From assembly GCA_002307185.1 (NCBI GenBank), contig DBTT01000011.1, positions 155,104 to 219,103 on the forward strand: 64,000 bases of DNA. Direction: 5' to 3'. The position numbers and the translations under genes were made by a program. Below, piece after piece: positions 1 to 7,334 of this stretch; within the stretch, counting starts at the first letter, position 1, and each line of letters opens with the position of its first letter. The notes under the pieces are model-generated. The model was not told the DNA's origin, searched no databases, and saw nothing but the letters and a program-made list of their open reading frames with translations. This DNA comes from Bacteroidales bacterium UBA1309. GTDB taxonomy: Bacteria > Bacteroidota > Bacteroidia > Bacteroidales > Dysgonomonadaceae.

Positions 1-1
1 C

Positions 2-374
2 CGCGAAGTGCGAGCCGTTTGGGACGAGCAAAATGCCAAGTGGTGGTTTAGCGTGTTGGATATTGTAGCAGTGCTTACCGACCAAGACGACTATGCCAAA
101 ACCCGCAACTACTGGAAATATCTGAAAGCGAAATTAAAAAAAAGAAAACAGTGAAGTGGTTAGTGCCACTACCCAGTTGAAACTTCTTGCACCAGATGGG
201 AAAAAGCGTTTAGCTGATATGTTAGATTACGTTGGCATTATTGCCTTAGGCAAAGAATTTCCGGGGAAAAAGGCGAACCGATTTATTGATTGGTTTACAT
301 TCAGCGACGAAAGCATAGACGGAAAGAGTAAAACAAAAGCTTATGCACTTTTTGAAAGCAATTTGATTGACTAA
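2..374 (+). pseudogene. BRO-N (phage antirepressor-like) half of a broken BRO-Fic gene
   Basis: The reading enters from outside the window (frame from base 2: REVRAVWDEQNAKWWFSVLD) and looks like the BRO-N/DinD-type N-terminal domain seen in phage antirepressors. It runs into a stop just after an eight-A run at 136-143. With one A fewer, the protein continues without a break (KKENSEVVSATTQLKLLAPD, then LADMLDYVGIIALGKEF) to an in-frame TAA at 372-374. The same frame resumes immediately as a Fic domain, so the ancestral product was probably one BRO-N plus Fic fusion. The homopolymer frameshift could be a sequencing error or slippage, but together with the in-frame stop it reads as decay. The gene's true start lies outside the window. 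Confidence 0.6.
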
Positions 375-845
375 TTTGAAATTGGCACAACAAAAGGTTT
401 GCAACAAATACATGCCTATTTGTTTGGCGGCTTATATGATTTTGCAGGACAAATCAGACAAAAGAATATTTCGAAAGGCGGTTTCCAATTTGCCGTATCA
501 CACTTCTTGGGCGACACGTTAAAACAAATAGAAGCCATGCCTGAAACGACATTTGACGAGATTGTGGATAAATATGTGGAAATGAACATCGCACACCCTT
601 TCATGGAAGGCAATGGCAGAAGCACACGGATATGGTTAGATTTGATACTAAAAAAACGCCTCAAAAAGTGTGTTGACTGGAGCAAAATAAGCAAACGGAA
701 TTACATGAATGCCATGATGCTGAGTCCGACCAAAAGCAGTGTCCTAAAAACGGTTTTGGAGAAAGCACTCACTCCAAAAATCAACGACCGTGAAATGTTT
801 CTGAAAGGAATTGACTACTCCTATTATTACGAAGAAAATGAGTAA
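375..845 (+). pseudogene. Fic domain half of the broken BRO-Fic gene
   Basis: This segment continues in the same frame after the TAA at 372-374. It starts FEIGTTKGLQQIHAYLFGG, the usual entry into a Fic/DOC fold, and holds the complete active-site motif HPFMEGNGR. Fic enzymes transfer AMP or a related group to a target protein through the motif histidine. The domain runs to EINDREMF-type sequence and a natural stop, so only the N-terminal connection is lost. A shortened protein could start at TTG 399 or ATG 538, but either would lack part of the Fic fold entry or the BRO-N domain. I see no obvious inhibitory helix motif. It is most likely a decaying toxin-like gene; a stop-readthrough or assembly error cannot be excluded. 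Confidence 0.6.
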
Positions 846-966
846 TGAAAAACCGCAAAATGAAACAGTGCTCAATAATGGAAATTTCAAAGTTAATGTT
901 GTGAAATTTCAAAACAAACAAGAGGATGTCCCAATGGAACACCCTCTCTTGCAAATCATTAACTAA
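838..966 (+). CDS. Possible 42-residue ORF overlapping the Fic stop
   Basis: An ATG at 838-840 overlaps the last codons of the Fic segment and opens a 42-codon frame (begins MSNEKPQNETVLNNG, ends PLLQIIN) to TAA at 964-966. Overlap of this kind suggests translational coupling, which is common for toxin partners. The protein is polar and Asn/Gln/Lys rich with no recognisable domain. It may be a true small partner, or the truncated front of a longer gene that was lost. The next gene is on the opposite strand. The evidence is position only. Confidence 0.25.
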   Translation: MSNEKPQNETVLNNGNFKVNVVKFQNKQEDVPMEHPLLQIIN

Positions 967-990
967 CAAATAATTCTATTATCGAATTTA

Positions 991-2112
991 TCAAATCACT
1001 TTTTTGAATTTTTCCAAAAACTCGTCTGCAAGCTCTTTAGTGAGCGTGAGTGGAGGCAAAAGCCGGAAAATATTTGTGCTGCTTGACCCGGTGAAAATCT
1101 TCTCTTCATAAAGCAATTTTGCCCGTTTCTCTTTGATCGGCTCATTCATTTCGATACCAATCATCAGACCGTATCCCCGGATTTCTTTTATCCCCGGAAG
1201 CTTCTGCAATTCAGTCATAAGGTAGTGGCCAACCTGAGCAGCATTTTCGATCAGGTTTTCAGCCTTCAGAATATCCAATACGGCAATTGCAGCAGAACAA
1301 GCCAAATGATTTCCACCAAAGGTAGTTCCCAATTGGCCTTTTACAGCCTTGAACATTGGATGTATAAGCACCCCAGCCATCGGAAAACCGTTGCCAATTC
1401 CTTTGGCTACAGTAATCAGGTCAGCTTGAATGCCCGCATACTGGTGGGCAAAGAATTTTCCAGTGCGACCATATCCAGATTGGATTTCGTCGATAATAAG
1501 CACAGTGCCTGTTTCGGTACAGATTTTCCGCAGCTCTTGCAAAAATCCGATAGTTGGCACTTGGATACCTCCCACCCCTTGCAGACCTTCGATAATAGCA
1601 GAAGAATAAGTTCTGGTTTCCAATTCTTTACGAGTAAAATCGATATCATTAAATGGAGAAAAAGTTACGTGGTTAGTCTTGTTCACTGGAGCCGAATAGG
1701 CTGGAATATCCGTGACAGCCACCGTAGCCGAAGTACGTCCATGAAAAGCTTTCCCAAAAGAGAGCACCCTGTCGCGGCCGTTGTGGAAAGAAGCAAGCTT
1801 GATGGCATTTTCATTGGCCTCAGCTCCAGAATTTATCAAAAACAGGGAATAATCGGGATAGCCCGACAATTCGCCCAACTTTTCAGCGACCTCGTCTTGC
1901 AGTTTGTTGACAACCGAATTGGAATAAAATCCGAGCAGGTTGAGTTGTTCGGTCACTTTTTGGACATAGTAGGAATGGCAATGCCCTACCGAAATCACGG
2001 CATGCCCGCCATAGAGGTCGAGGTATTCGTTGCCTTCGTCGTCATACACATGGCAGCCCCTTCCTTTTACTACATTGATATCAAATAATGAATATACGTC
2101 GAATGGTTTCAT
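991..2112 (-). CDS. argD: Acetylornithine/succinylornithine aminotransferase (ArgD-type)
   Basis: A class III PLP aminotransferase of 373 residues, the usual size for ArgD. It converts N-acyl-glutamate semialdehyde to N-acyl-ornithine with glutamate as amino donor. Visible landmarks are NSGAEANENAIKLA for substrate and cofactor contact near residue 95, IIDEIQSGYGRTG near 206, and the PLP lysine at about 237 in ITVAKGIGNG. It is the last gene of the minus-strand arginine operon, 27-39 bp behind the MutS-like gene. In Bacteroides the acyl group is thought to be succinyl rather than acetyl, so the exact substrate is an inference. The start is ATG at 2110-2112, giving the expected MKPFDVYSLFDI N-terminus. 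Confidence 0.9.
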   Translation of the reverse strand: MKPFDVYSLFDINVVKGRGCHVYDDEGNEYLDLYGGHAVISVGHCHSYYVQKVTEQLNLLGFYSNSVVNKLQDEVAEKLGELSGYPDYSLFLINSGAEANENAIKLASFHNGRDRVLSFGKAFHGRTSATVAVTDIPAYSAPVNKTNHVTFSPFNDIDFTRKELETRTYSSAIIEGLQGVGGIQVPTIGFLQELRKICTETGTVLIIDEIQSGYGRTGKFFAHQYAGIQADLITVAKGIGNGFPMAGVLIHPMFKAVKGQLGTTFGGNHLACSAAIAVLDILKAENLIENAAQVGHYLMTELQKLPGIKEIRGYGLMIGIEMNEPIKEKRAKLLYEEKIFTGSSSTNIFRLLPPLTLTKELADEFLEKFKKVI

Positions 2113-2151
2113 TCCTTTTATTTTTATTGATTTGCAAATCTGCGGATGCGC

Positions 2152-3540
2152 TTATTTGCTTAATTTGTTTATAAAATCAATTAATCCTTCCTTATTGATG
2201 ATGTGCATCCCAAGACGAATATTGGAAATACCTTCTTTCATCCGGTAGGTATAAGTGGGATCTCCAGCGGGAGCATTCACTTCGAAAAAGCCGAATTGGA
2301 TACCAGCTTTCTTTTCCAGCTCTTCGGCGACTTCCACAATGTGGCTCGAAACAACGAAGAACGAACTTTTGACCGCCGAAAAAGCAGAGGCAATGGCCAA
2401 CGTTCCATCGTAAGCATCCTTCACATTGGTACCCCGGAAAAGTTCGTCAAATATGACCAACATGTTCCTGTGCGACTCAAGCATTTCCGCCACATCCTTT
2501 ATGCGTTTCACTTCGGCATAAAAATGGCTGTATCCAAGGGCCAAGTCATCGGCCAAATTGATAGTTGTGGAGATGCCCGACAAAGCACTAATCCTCATCT
2601 TTTTTGCAGGAACAGGAAATCCGATATGTGCCAAATAAGCGGACAACCCCAAAGCTTTCAAAAAGGTGGACTTTCCCGCCATATTCGGACCGGTGATAAA
2701 CAAGAGCTTCTTTTCTGCATCAATCGACACATCGCTTGAGATCGCACCCGCAACCATTGGATGAAACAATCCTTCCGCTTGCAAAATATTCTCGGCTTGA
2801 GGAAGGATTTCCGGATAGGAAAAACCGTGTTGGCGAGCCGTGTTGGCAACGGTGATGTATGCGTCCAGCTCATAGATGAATTCCAAAAAGAAACTGAGAT
2901 CGGCGCGATGCGTTTTGCGAAAGACATAATCCATCTGGATAATCTCGAATACGTTCAATCTTTTCGGATGAATAGCATCTTTGTATTCTTTCTGATCCAA
3001 TCTTTTCAACAATTCGGTCACCCGTTCGTTAAGCAGCTGCGGACATTCTTCGAGTTCACATTTCTCTCTTAAAAGTTGAGCGAAAGAGTGGAGGCTTTTT
3101 ATCAATTTGACACTTGAAAGAACTCCTTTGTCGATCAAATGGAATTTCTTGTAGTTATTCAACCGGTTGAGAAATTTCATAATCACGGCATAAAGCGATG
3201 GCACCTCAGCCAGGAAATTGGCATGACGGTAATAATACTCGGCAAAATCGAGCGAATTTTTATCCAAATCTATGCCTTCGGAAAAATGTTTTTGCAGGAA
3301 AGCAATCGTCTCCTTCCTCTCGGTAAGAAAAGTAATGTCGTCACTTGGGTTTGAGAAAAACTCTGTCAGTTTTTTCTTTCCTCCCGCACAAAAAGTAGCA
3401 TTAAAAAGAGAAAATAGAGATTTGTCATTCGGAGAAGCTCCAAAAATATTCAAATCTTTCAGGGTCTGCTTGTCTATCTCAAACTTCATACTACTTGGAT
3501 CTTGTTTTATGGATAGAGCCTCCAGGAGACCTTTTTCCAT
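2152..3540 (-). CDS. Small MutS-family ATPase
   Basis: A 462-residue protein with the MutS C-terminal ATPase: Walker A GPNMAGKSTFLKAL near residue 290, the GISTTINLADDLALGYSHF region, and Walker B VIFDELFRGTN. The N-terminal part resembles only the MutS core/clamp region, and the mismatch-reading domain I of true MutS (about 850 residues) is absent. It is therefore a MutS-related ATPase of unknown DNA substrate rather than the mismatch repair sensor. It sits between argC (11-20 bp upstream) and argD (39 bp downstream) and is probably cotranscribed with them. The longest frame begins at a TTG at 3549; the ATG at 3538-3540 gives MEKGLLEALSIK and is preferred. Confidence 0.85.
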   Translation of the reverse strand: MEKGLLEALSIKQDPSSMKFEIDKQTLKDLNIFGASPNDKSLFSLFNATFCAGGKKKLTEFFSNPSDDITFLTERKETIAFLQKHFSEGIDLDKNSLDFAEYYYRHANFLAEVPSLYAVIMKFLNRLNNYKKFHLIDKGVLSSVKLIKSLHSFAQLLREKCELEECPQLLNERVTELLKRLDQKEYKDAIHPKRLNVFEIIQMDYVFRKTHRADLSFFLEFIYELDAYITVANTARQHGFSYPEILPQAENILQAEGLFHPMVAGAISSDVSIDAEKKLLFITGPNMAGKSTFLKALGLSAYLAHIGFPVPAKKMRISALSGISTTINLADDLALGYSHFYAEVKRIKDVAEMLESHRNMLVIFDELFRGTNVKDAYDGTLAIASAFSAVKSSFFVVSSHIVEVAEELEKKAGIQFGFFEVNAPAGDPTYTYRMKEGISNIRLGMHIINKEGLIDFINKLSK

Positions 3541-3559
3541 AAAAATCAAATCTCTTTTT

Positions 3560-4528
3560 TTAAAACGCCGCAGCTTTTAGTTTCAAACCAAGTGTCTCTT
3601 CCAAACCAAAGATAAGATTCATGTTTTGCACAGCCTGTCCAGATGCACCTTTCAGCAAATTGTCGATGCAAGAAAGAATCAGTAATTTACGTCCATGTTT
3701 CTGCACATGCAAGACACATTTGTTGGTGTTCACCACCTGTTTCAGGTCTGGGTTCTTGTCAGTCGCCACCGTGAAAGCACTGTCGGCATAAAACTCTTTG
3801 TAAAGTGTTTCGGCTTCTTTTTGAGAACCTTCAAATGTTGTATATATCGAGGCAAAGATGCCTCGGGTGAAATTTCCCCGAACAGGGATAAAGTTGATGT
3901 CTTGCGAAAAGTTGGGCTGTAGTTGGGTCAACGATTCTGTTATTTCTTGCAGATGTTGATGGTCGAAAGCTTTATACACCGAGATATTTCCTTCACGCCA
4001 GCTAAAGTGGGAAGTTGCTCCGGGTTTTACACCAGCTCCCGTAGAACCCGTAACGGCGTTCACATGTACTTCATCCTTCAATAAACCAGCATTGGCTAAC
4101 GGTAGCAATGCCAATTGAATGGCTGTGGCAAAACAACCGGGATTGGCTATCTTGGAAGCTTTCACGATCTGGAGCTTGTTCAATTCGGGCAAACCGTAAA
4201 TAAATTCATTTCCTTCGGTCTTGTGGCGGTAGTCAGTGGAGAGATCAATGATTTTCAGGGAAGCTGGAATTTCGTTCGCTTCCAGAAATTTCTTTGTATC
4301 TCCATGCGCCGTGCAGAAGAATAGCACATCAATTTTCCCGTAAGGGAAGGCATCGGTAAAAGCAAGTTCCGTTTCTCCAAGCAAGCCTTCGTGTACATCG
4401 TAGAGTTTGTTGCCTGCGTTACTGGTACTGTTTACAAAGACAATTTCCGCCTCCGGATGGTTCAACAGTATGCGTATCAATTCGCCTGCTGTATATCCGG
4501 CACCACCAATTATTCCTATTTTAATCAT
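3560..4528 (-). CDS. argC: N-acetyl-gamma-glutamyl-phosphate reductase
   Basis: A 322-residue reductase that makes N-acyl-glutamate semialdehyde from the acyl phosphate with NADPH, the third step of arginine synthesis. It shows the nucleotide-binding start MIKIGIIGGAGYTAGELIRI and the catalytic cysteine at about residue 132 in IANPGCFATAIQ. The length matches the ArgC family. The open frame continues 59 codons upstream through a palindromic repeat, but that extension has no family similarity, so the ATG at 4526-4528 is taken. It lies 100 bp behind argG and is followed within 20 bp by the MutS-like gene. In this phylum the acyl group may be succinyl. Confidence 0.92.
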   Translation of the reverse strand: MIKIGIIGGAGYTAGELIRILLNHPEAEIVFVNSTSNAGNKLYDVHEGLLGETELAFTDAFPYGKIDVLFFCTAHGDTKKFLEANEIPASLKIIDLSTDYRHKTEGNEFIYGLPELNKLQIVKASKIANPGCFATAIQLALLPLANAGLLKDEVHVNAVTGSTGAGVKPGATSHFSWREGNISVYKAFDHQHLQEITESLTQLQPNFSQDINFIPVRGNFTRGIFASIYTTFEGSQKEAETLYKEFYADSAFTVATDKNPDLKQVVNTNKCVLHVQKHGRKLLILSCIDNLLKGASGQAVQNMNLIFGLEETLGLKLKAAAF

Positions 4529-4541
4529 ACAATTATTTTTA

Positions 4542-4620
4542 TTACCACTGGTAAACAGAGTTCCAATATCTTTGTATTTCAGCATAGAACTCCGTGAAAC
4601 TTCGTGTCGCCCGTGGTTAA
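4542..4620. repeat. Imperfect palindromic element between argG and argC
   Basis: The 100-bp argG-argC gap is almost filled by a 79-bp imperfect palindrome. Its ends are TTACCAC (4542-4548) and GTGGTTAA (4613-4620), and inner arms CAGAGTTC and GAACTCCG also pair. The minus-strand wording (ACCACGGGCGACACG, then TTTCACGGAGTTC) recalls the short dispersed ACCACGGAG-type repeats found in many bacterial genomes. It could act as an RNA hairpin that sets the argG/argC mRNA ratio. The family link is from memory. Confidence 0.5.
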
Positions 4621-4628
4621 AACAAAAC

Positions 4629-5828
4629 CTACTTCCCGTTTTTATTCTGAATATTGTAATATATCTTGGTTGGAATTCCGTAGATCTTTGTGAATCCTTT
4701 CGCATCGTCGGCTGTCCAAGCCTTGTTCACTTCGCCATACTCACCAAAATCGGCCTTCATCAAGTCAAAATCGCTTTCCACGCCCACCAAAACATAGTGG
4801 TAAGGATGAAGCTCCACGATGACACGTCCTGTGACATTGCGTTGAGAGCTATCCAGCATGGCTTCGATGTCACGCATTACAGGTTCCAAATATTGTGCTT
4901 CGTGCAGAAACATGCCGTACCAATTCGCCGTTTGATCCTTCCAATATTGTTGCCATTTGGTCAAGGTATGTTTTTCGAGCATTTTATGTGCATTGATAAT
5001 CACCAACGGTGCTGCTGCTTCAAATCCGACACGGCCTTTGATGCCGATGATGGTGTCGCCAATGTGCATGTCGCGCCCAATGGCATAAGCCGAAGCAATT
5101 TCTTCTATTTTTTGGATGGCTTTCACCTTATCTTCAAATTTTTCACCGTTCACAGCGGCGATTTGCCCTTCCTCGAAATCGATGGTTAATGTTTCCGATC
5201 CGTCCTTTTTTAATTGGGAAGGATACGCTTCTTCGGGCAATGTCTGGTTTGACTTTAGCGTCTCTTTTCCGCCAACACTTGTTCCCCAAAGCCCCTTATT
5301 GATGGAATATTCCATCTTGGCAAAGTCAGCTAGATAGCCATGTTCTTTGAGGTAGTTGATTTCATATTCGCGGGTCAAAATCATGTCGCGCGTAGGTGTG
5401 ATGATCTCTATTTCAGGGGCAAGGACATTAAATGTCAAGTCGAATCGAACCTGGTCGTTTCCAGCTCCGGTACTTCCATGGGCAACTGCATCGGCACCAA
5501 TTTCCTTCGCATAATTGATGATAGCGATAGCTTGGAAAATACGTTCGGAGCTTACAGATATGGGATACGTGCCATTTCGGAGCACATTTCCAAAAATCAT
5601 GTATTTGATACTCTTTTCGTAATATTCCTGGGTGATGTCCAAACTGACGTGCTTCGCTGCTCCCAATCGGTAAGCCTTCTCTTCCACAACCTTCAATTCG
5701 TCTGGAGAAAAGCCACCCGTGTTGGCGATGGCTGTATAAACTTCATACCCCAACTCTTCAGAAAGGTATTTGGCACAAAAAGATGTGTCCAAACCTCCAC
5801 TGAACGCTAAAACTACCTTCTTTTTCAT
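4629..5828 (-). CDS. argG: Argininosuccinate synthase
   Basis: A 399-residue cytoplasmic ligase that joins citrulline and aspartate using ATP. The N-terminal ATP-pyrophosphatase loop AFSGGLDTSFC is at residues 8-18, and GSTGAGNDQVRFD, another family signature, is near 120. The length is typical of ArgG. It lies between the GNAT gene (39 bp upstream) and argC in the minus-strand arginine operon. The start ATG at 5826-5828 gives MKKKVVLAFSGG, leaving no room for a longer N-terminus in the family. Expression is probably set by ArgR at the promoter upstream of argR. Confidence 0.95.
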   Translation of the reverse strand: MKKKVVLAFSGGLDTSFCAKYLSEELGYEVYTAIANTGGFSPDELKVVEEKAYRLGAAKHVSLDITQEYYEKSIKYMIFGNVLRNGTYPISVSSERIFQAIAIINYAKEIGADAVAHGSTGAGNDQVRFDLTFNVLAPEIEIITPTRDMILTREYEINYLKEHGYLADFAKMEYSINKGLWGTSVGGKETLKSNQTLPEEAYPSQLKKDGSETLTIDFEEGQIAAVNGEKFEDKVKAIQKIEEIASAYAIGRDMHIGDTIIGIKGRVGFEAAAPLVIINAHKMLEKHTLTKWQQYWKDQTANWYGMFLHEAQYLEPVMRDIEAMLDSSQRNVTGRVIVELHPYHYVLVGVESDFDLMKADFGEYGEVNKAWTADDAKGFTKIYGIPTKIYYNIQNKNGK

Positions 5829-5867
5829 ACGATTATATTGTTTTGATTGGCAAATTGCTGCCGCCTT

Positions 5868-6521
5868 CTATTTTTGTTTTAATTGTTTCTTTAGTTCCTT
5901 GATGGTATCCTTGACCTCTTTCTTGTCTTTGTGTTGCGCTGGGTCAAAGAGCATCGCCGTGCAAATGCAATATCTGCGTTCTGTACGTGTCAGCACATCG
6001 TAATTCACACAGCCCTGACATCCTTTCCAGAAAGATTCATCATCTGTCAATTGCGAAAAAGTTACAGGATTGTATCCTAATTCAGTATTGATTTTCATCA
6101 CGGCTGCCCCCGAAGTCAACCCGAAAACCTTTGCTTCGGGAAACATCGTGCGGGCCAAAGAAAAAGCATACCTTTTGATTCGTTTGGCCAAACCGTGCTG
6201 GCGGAATTTCTCGGCAACAATCAGTCCTGAATTGGCAACAAACTGCTTGTTACCCCAAGATTCGATGTAGCAGAATCCCGCAAACTCATCTCCACACAAA
6301 GCGATGATGGATTTCCCCTCGCGGATTTTTTGCTCTACATATTCGGGAGAACGTTTAGCAATGCCCGTTCCCCTTACTTTTGCGGCGGCCTCAATTGTAT
6401 CTAAGATTGTTTGCACATATTGGATGTGCGAATGATTAGCAATTATTACTTTAATATCGGGAGTTTCAGTCTCCGTTTTTACAGCAATTTGTTTTGTTTC
6501 TTCAGTTGTCATCTCTTTCAT
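5868..6521 (-). CDS. GNAT family acyltransferase of the arginine operon
   Basis: A 217-residue GNAT protein: the fold runs from IKVIIANHSHIQYVQ (about 24) through FCYIESWGNKQFVANSGLIV to the acyl-CoA binding stretch RQHGLAKRIKRYAFSLA. It is placed between argR and argG as in other Bacteroidales. Its position and fold make it a good candidate for the first step, acylation of glutamate (N-acetyl- or N-succinylglutamate synthase), since no argA or argJ is seen here. That function is inferred. Beyond the GNAT core is an unusual cysteine-rich tail (KGCQGCVNYD, then RRYCICTAML) followed by a Lys-rich helix. A GTG at 6524 begins the longest frame, but the ATG at 6519-6521 is the likelier start. Confidence 0.75.
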   Translation of the reverse strand: MKEMTTEETKQIAVKTETETPDIKVIIANHSHIQYVQTILDTIEAAAKVRGTGIAKRSPEYVEQKIREGKSIIALCGDEFAGFCYIESWGNKQFVANSGLIVAEKFRQHGLAKRIKRYAFSLARTMFPEAKVFGLTSGAAVMKINTELGYNPVTFSQLTDDESFWKGCQGCVNYDVLTRTERRYCICTAMLFDPAQHKDKKEVKDTIKELKKQLKQK

Positions 6522-6581
6522 CACTAATAAAATGGAGTTTGTTTCTATAATAAACGAACCTAGACCATTTTGACTTATCTT

Positions 6582-7046
6582 TCATTCTATTCCAACAATA
6601 AATTGAGCAAGGGCTATTTTCACTTCATTGCGAGAAACATTATCCCGTGGAATCACCAATACCGTATCATCACCAGCCACTGTGCCGAGAATAATATCAG
6701 ATGCCTTTTGATCAATTTCCGAGGCAATTCCCATAGCATAGCCCGGTCGGGTACGCAGCACAGCCAGATTCCCTGAAAAATCAAGCCCGACAAAACCAAT
6801 TGCCGAAAGCTGCATCCCCGCATCGTTTGATATTCTCATTGCTTGAGGTTGTGATAATTGATATTCATAACCTCCCCCGACAGGATTTTTTACGATTTTC
6901 AGATCCCGAATATCTCTCGATAAAGTGGCTTGCGTCAGAGAAAAGCCTCTTGCAGAGAGCAATTTAAGCAATTGATCTTGATTACCCACTTTCGTCTCCC
7001 TCACGATCGTCTTGATAGCATCTTGCCTTTCTTTTTTTGTTGACAT
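6582..7046 (-). CDS. argR: Arginine repressor
   Basis: A 154-residue ArgR/AhrC-type regulator. The N-terminal winged helix-turn-helix includes FSLTQATLSRDIRDLKIVK (about 36-54), the SR motif contacting DNA. The C-terminal domain, GTVAGDDTVLVIPRDN near 120, forms the hexamer and binds arginine. With arginine bound it represses arginine synthesis. It is the first gene of the minus-strand arginine operon, 60 bp before the GNAT gene, and has candidate ARG boxes immediately upstream, which fits autoregulation of the whole operon. The start ATG at 7044-7046 is the only reasonable choice. Confidence 0.93.
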   Translation of the reverse strand: MSTKKERQDAIKTIVRETKVGNQDQLLKLLSARGFSLTQATLSRDIRDLKIVKNPVGGGYEYQLSQPQAMRISNDAGMQLSAIGFVGLDFSGNLAVLRTRPGYAMGIASEIDQKASDIILGTVAGDDTVLVIPRDNVSRNEVKIALAQFIVGIE

Positions 7047-7047
7047 G

Positions 7048-7083
7048 TGAATATTTATTCGAATTTCAATGCAAAATTATACA
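7048..7083 (-). promoter_or_regulatory. Promoter with two candidate ARG boxes upstream of argR
   Basis: TGAATATTTATTCG at 7048-7061 matches the ARG-box core TGAATWWWWATTCA at all but the last base. TGCAAAATTATACA at 7070-7083 is a weaker match (three mismatches). The centres are 22 bp apart, close to the 21 bp spacing of paired boxes in E. coli. The second box contains CAAAATTA (7072-7079), which on the minus strand is TAATTTTG, a perfect Bacteroidota -7 element. ArgR bound here would block the promoter. No clear -33 element is seen. Confidence 0.55.
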
Positions 7084-7334
7084 TAAAATCAGAAATAGCA
7101 TCATATAATCGCATATTTTTTCAAAAATATTTGACTCGCTATGAATAAAAGGTGAATTAAGAGAAGAATACGTTTACAATACCTACTAATAATTACTTTA
7201 AACGGATAAATCTAACAGTAAATGGGGATTGTCCATTTACCAAAATATATCGATATTTACAATTTGAATAAATACACATTCAAAGACCAAAATCTTTGGA
7301 TGTGAAATACAGACAAATATAAATCAACTAAAGA

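Noticed and set aside
1225..2088. A 287-codon plus-strand frame opposite argD
   Set aside because: Antisense shadow of a well-supported gene; no family similarity.
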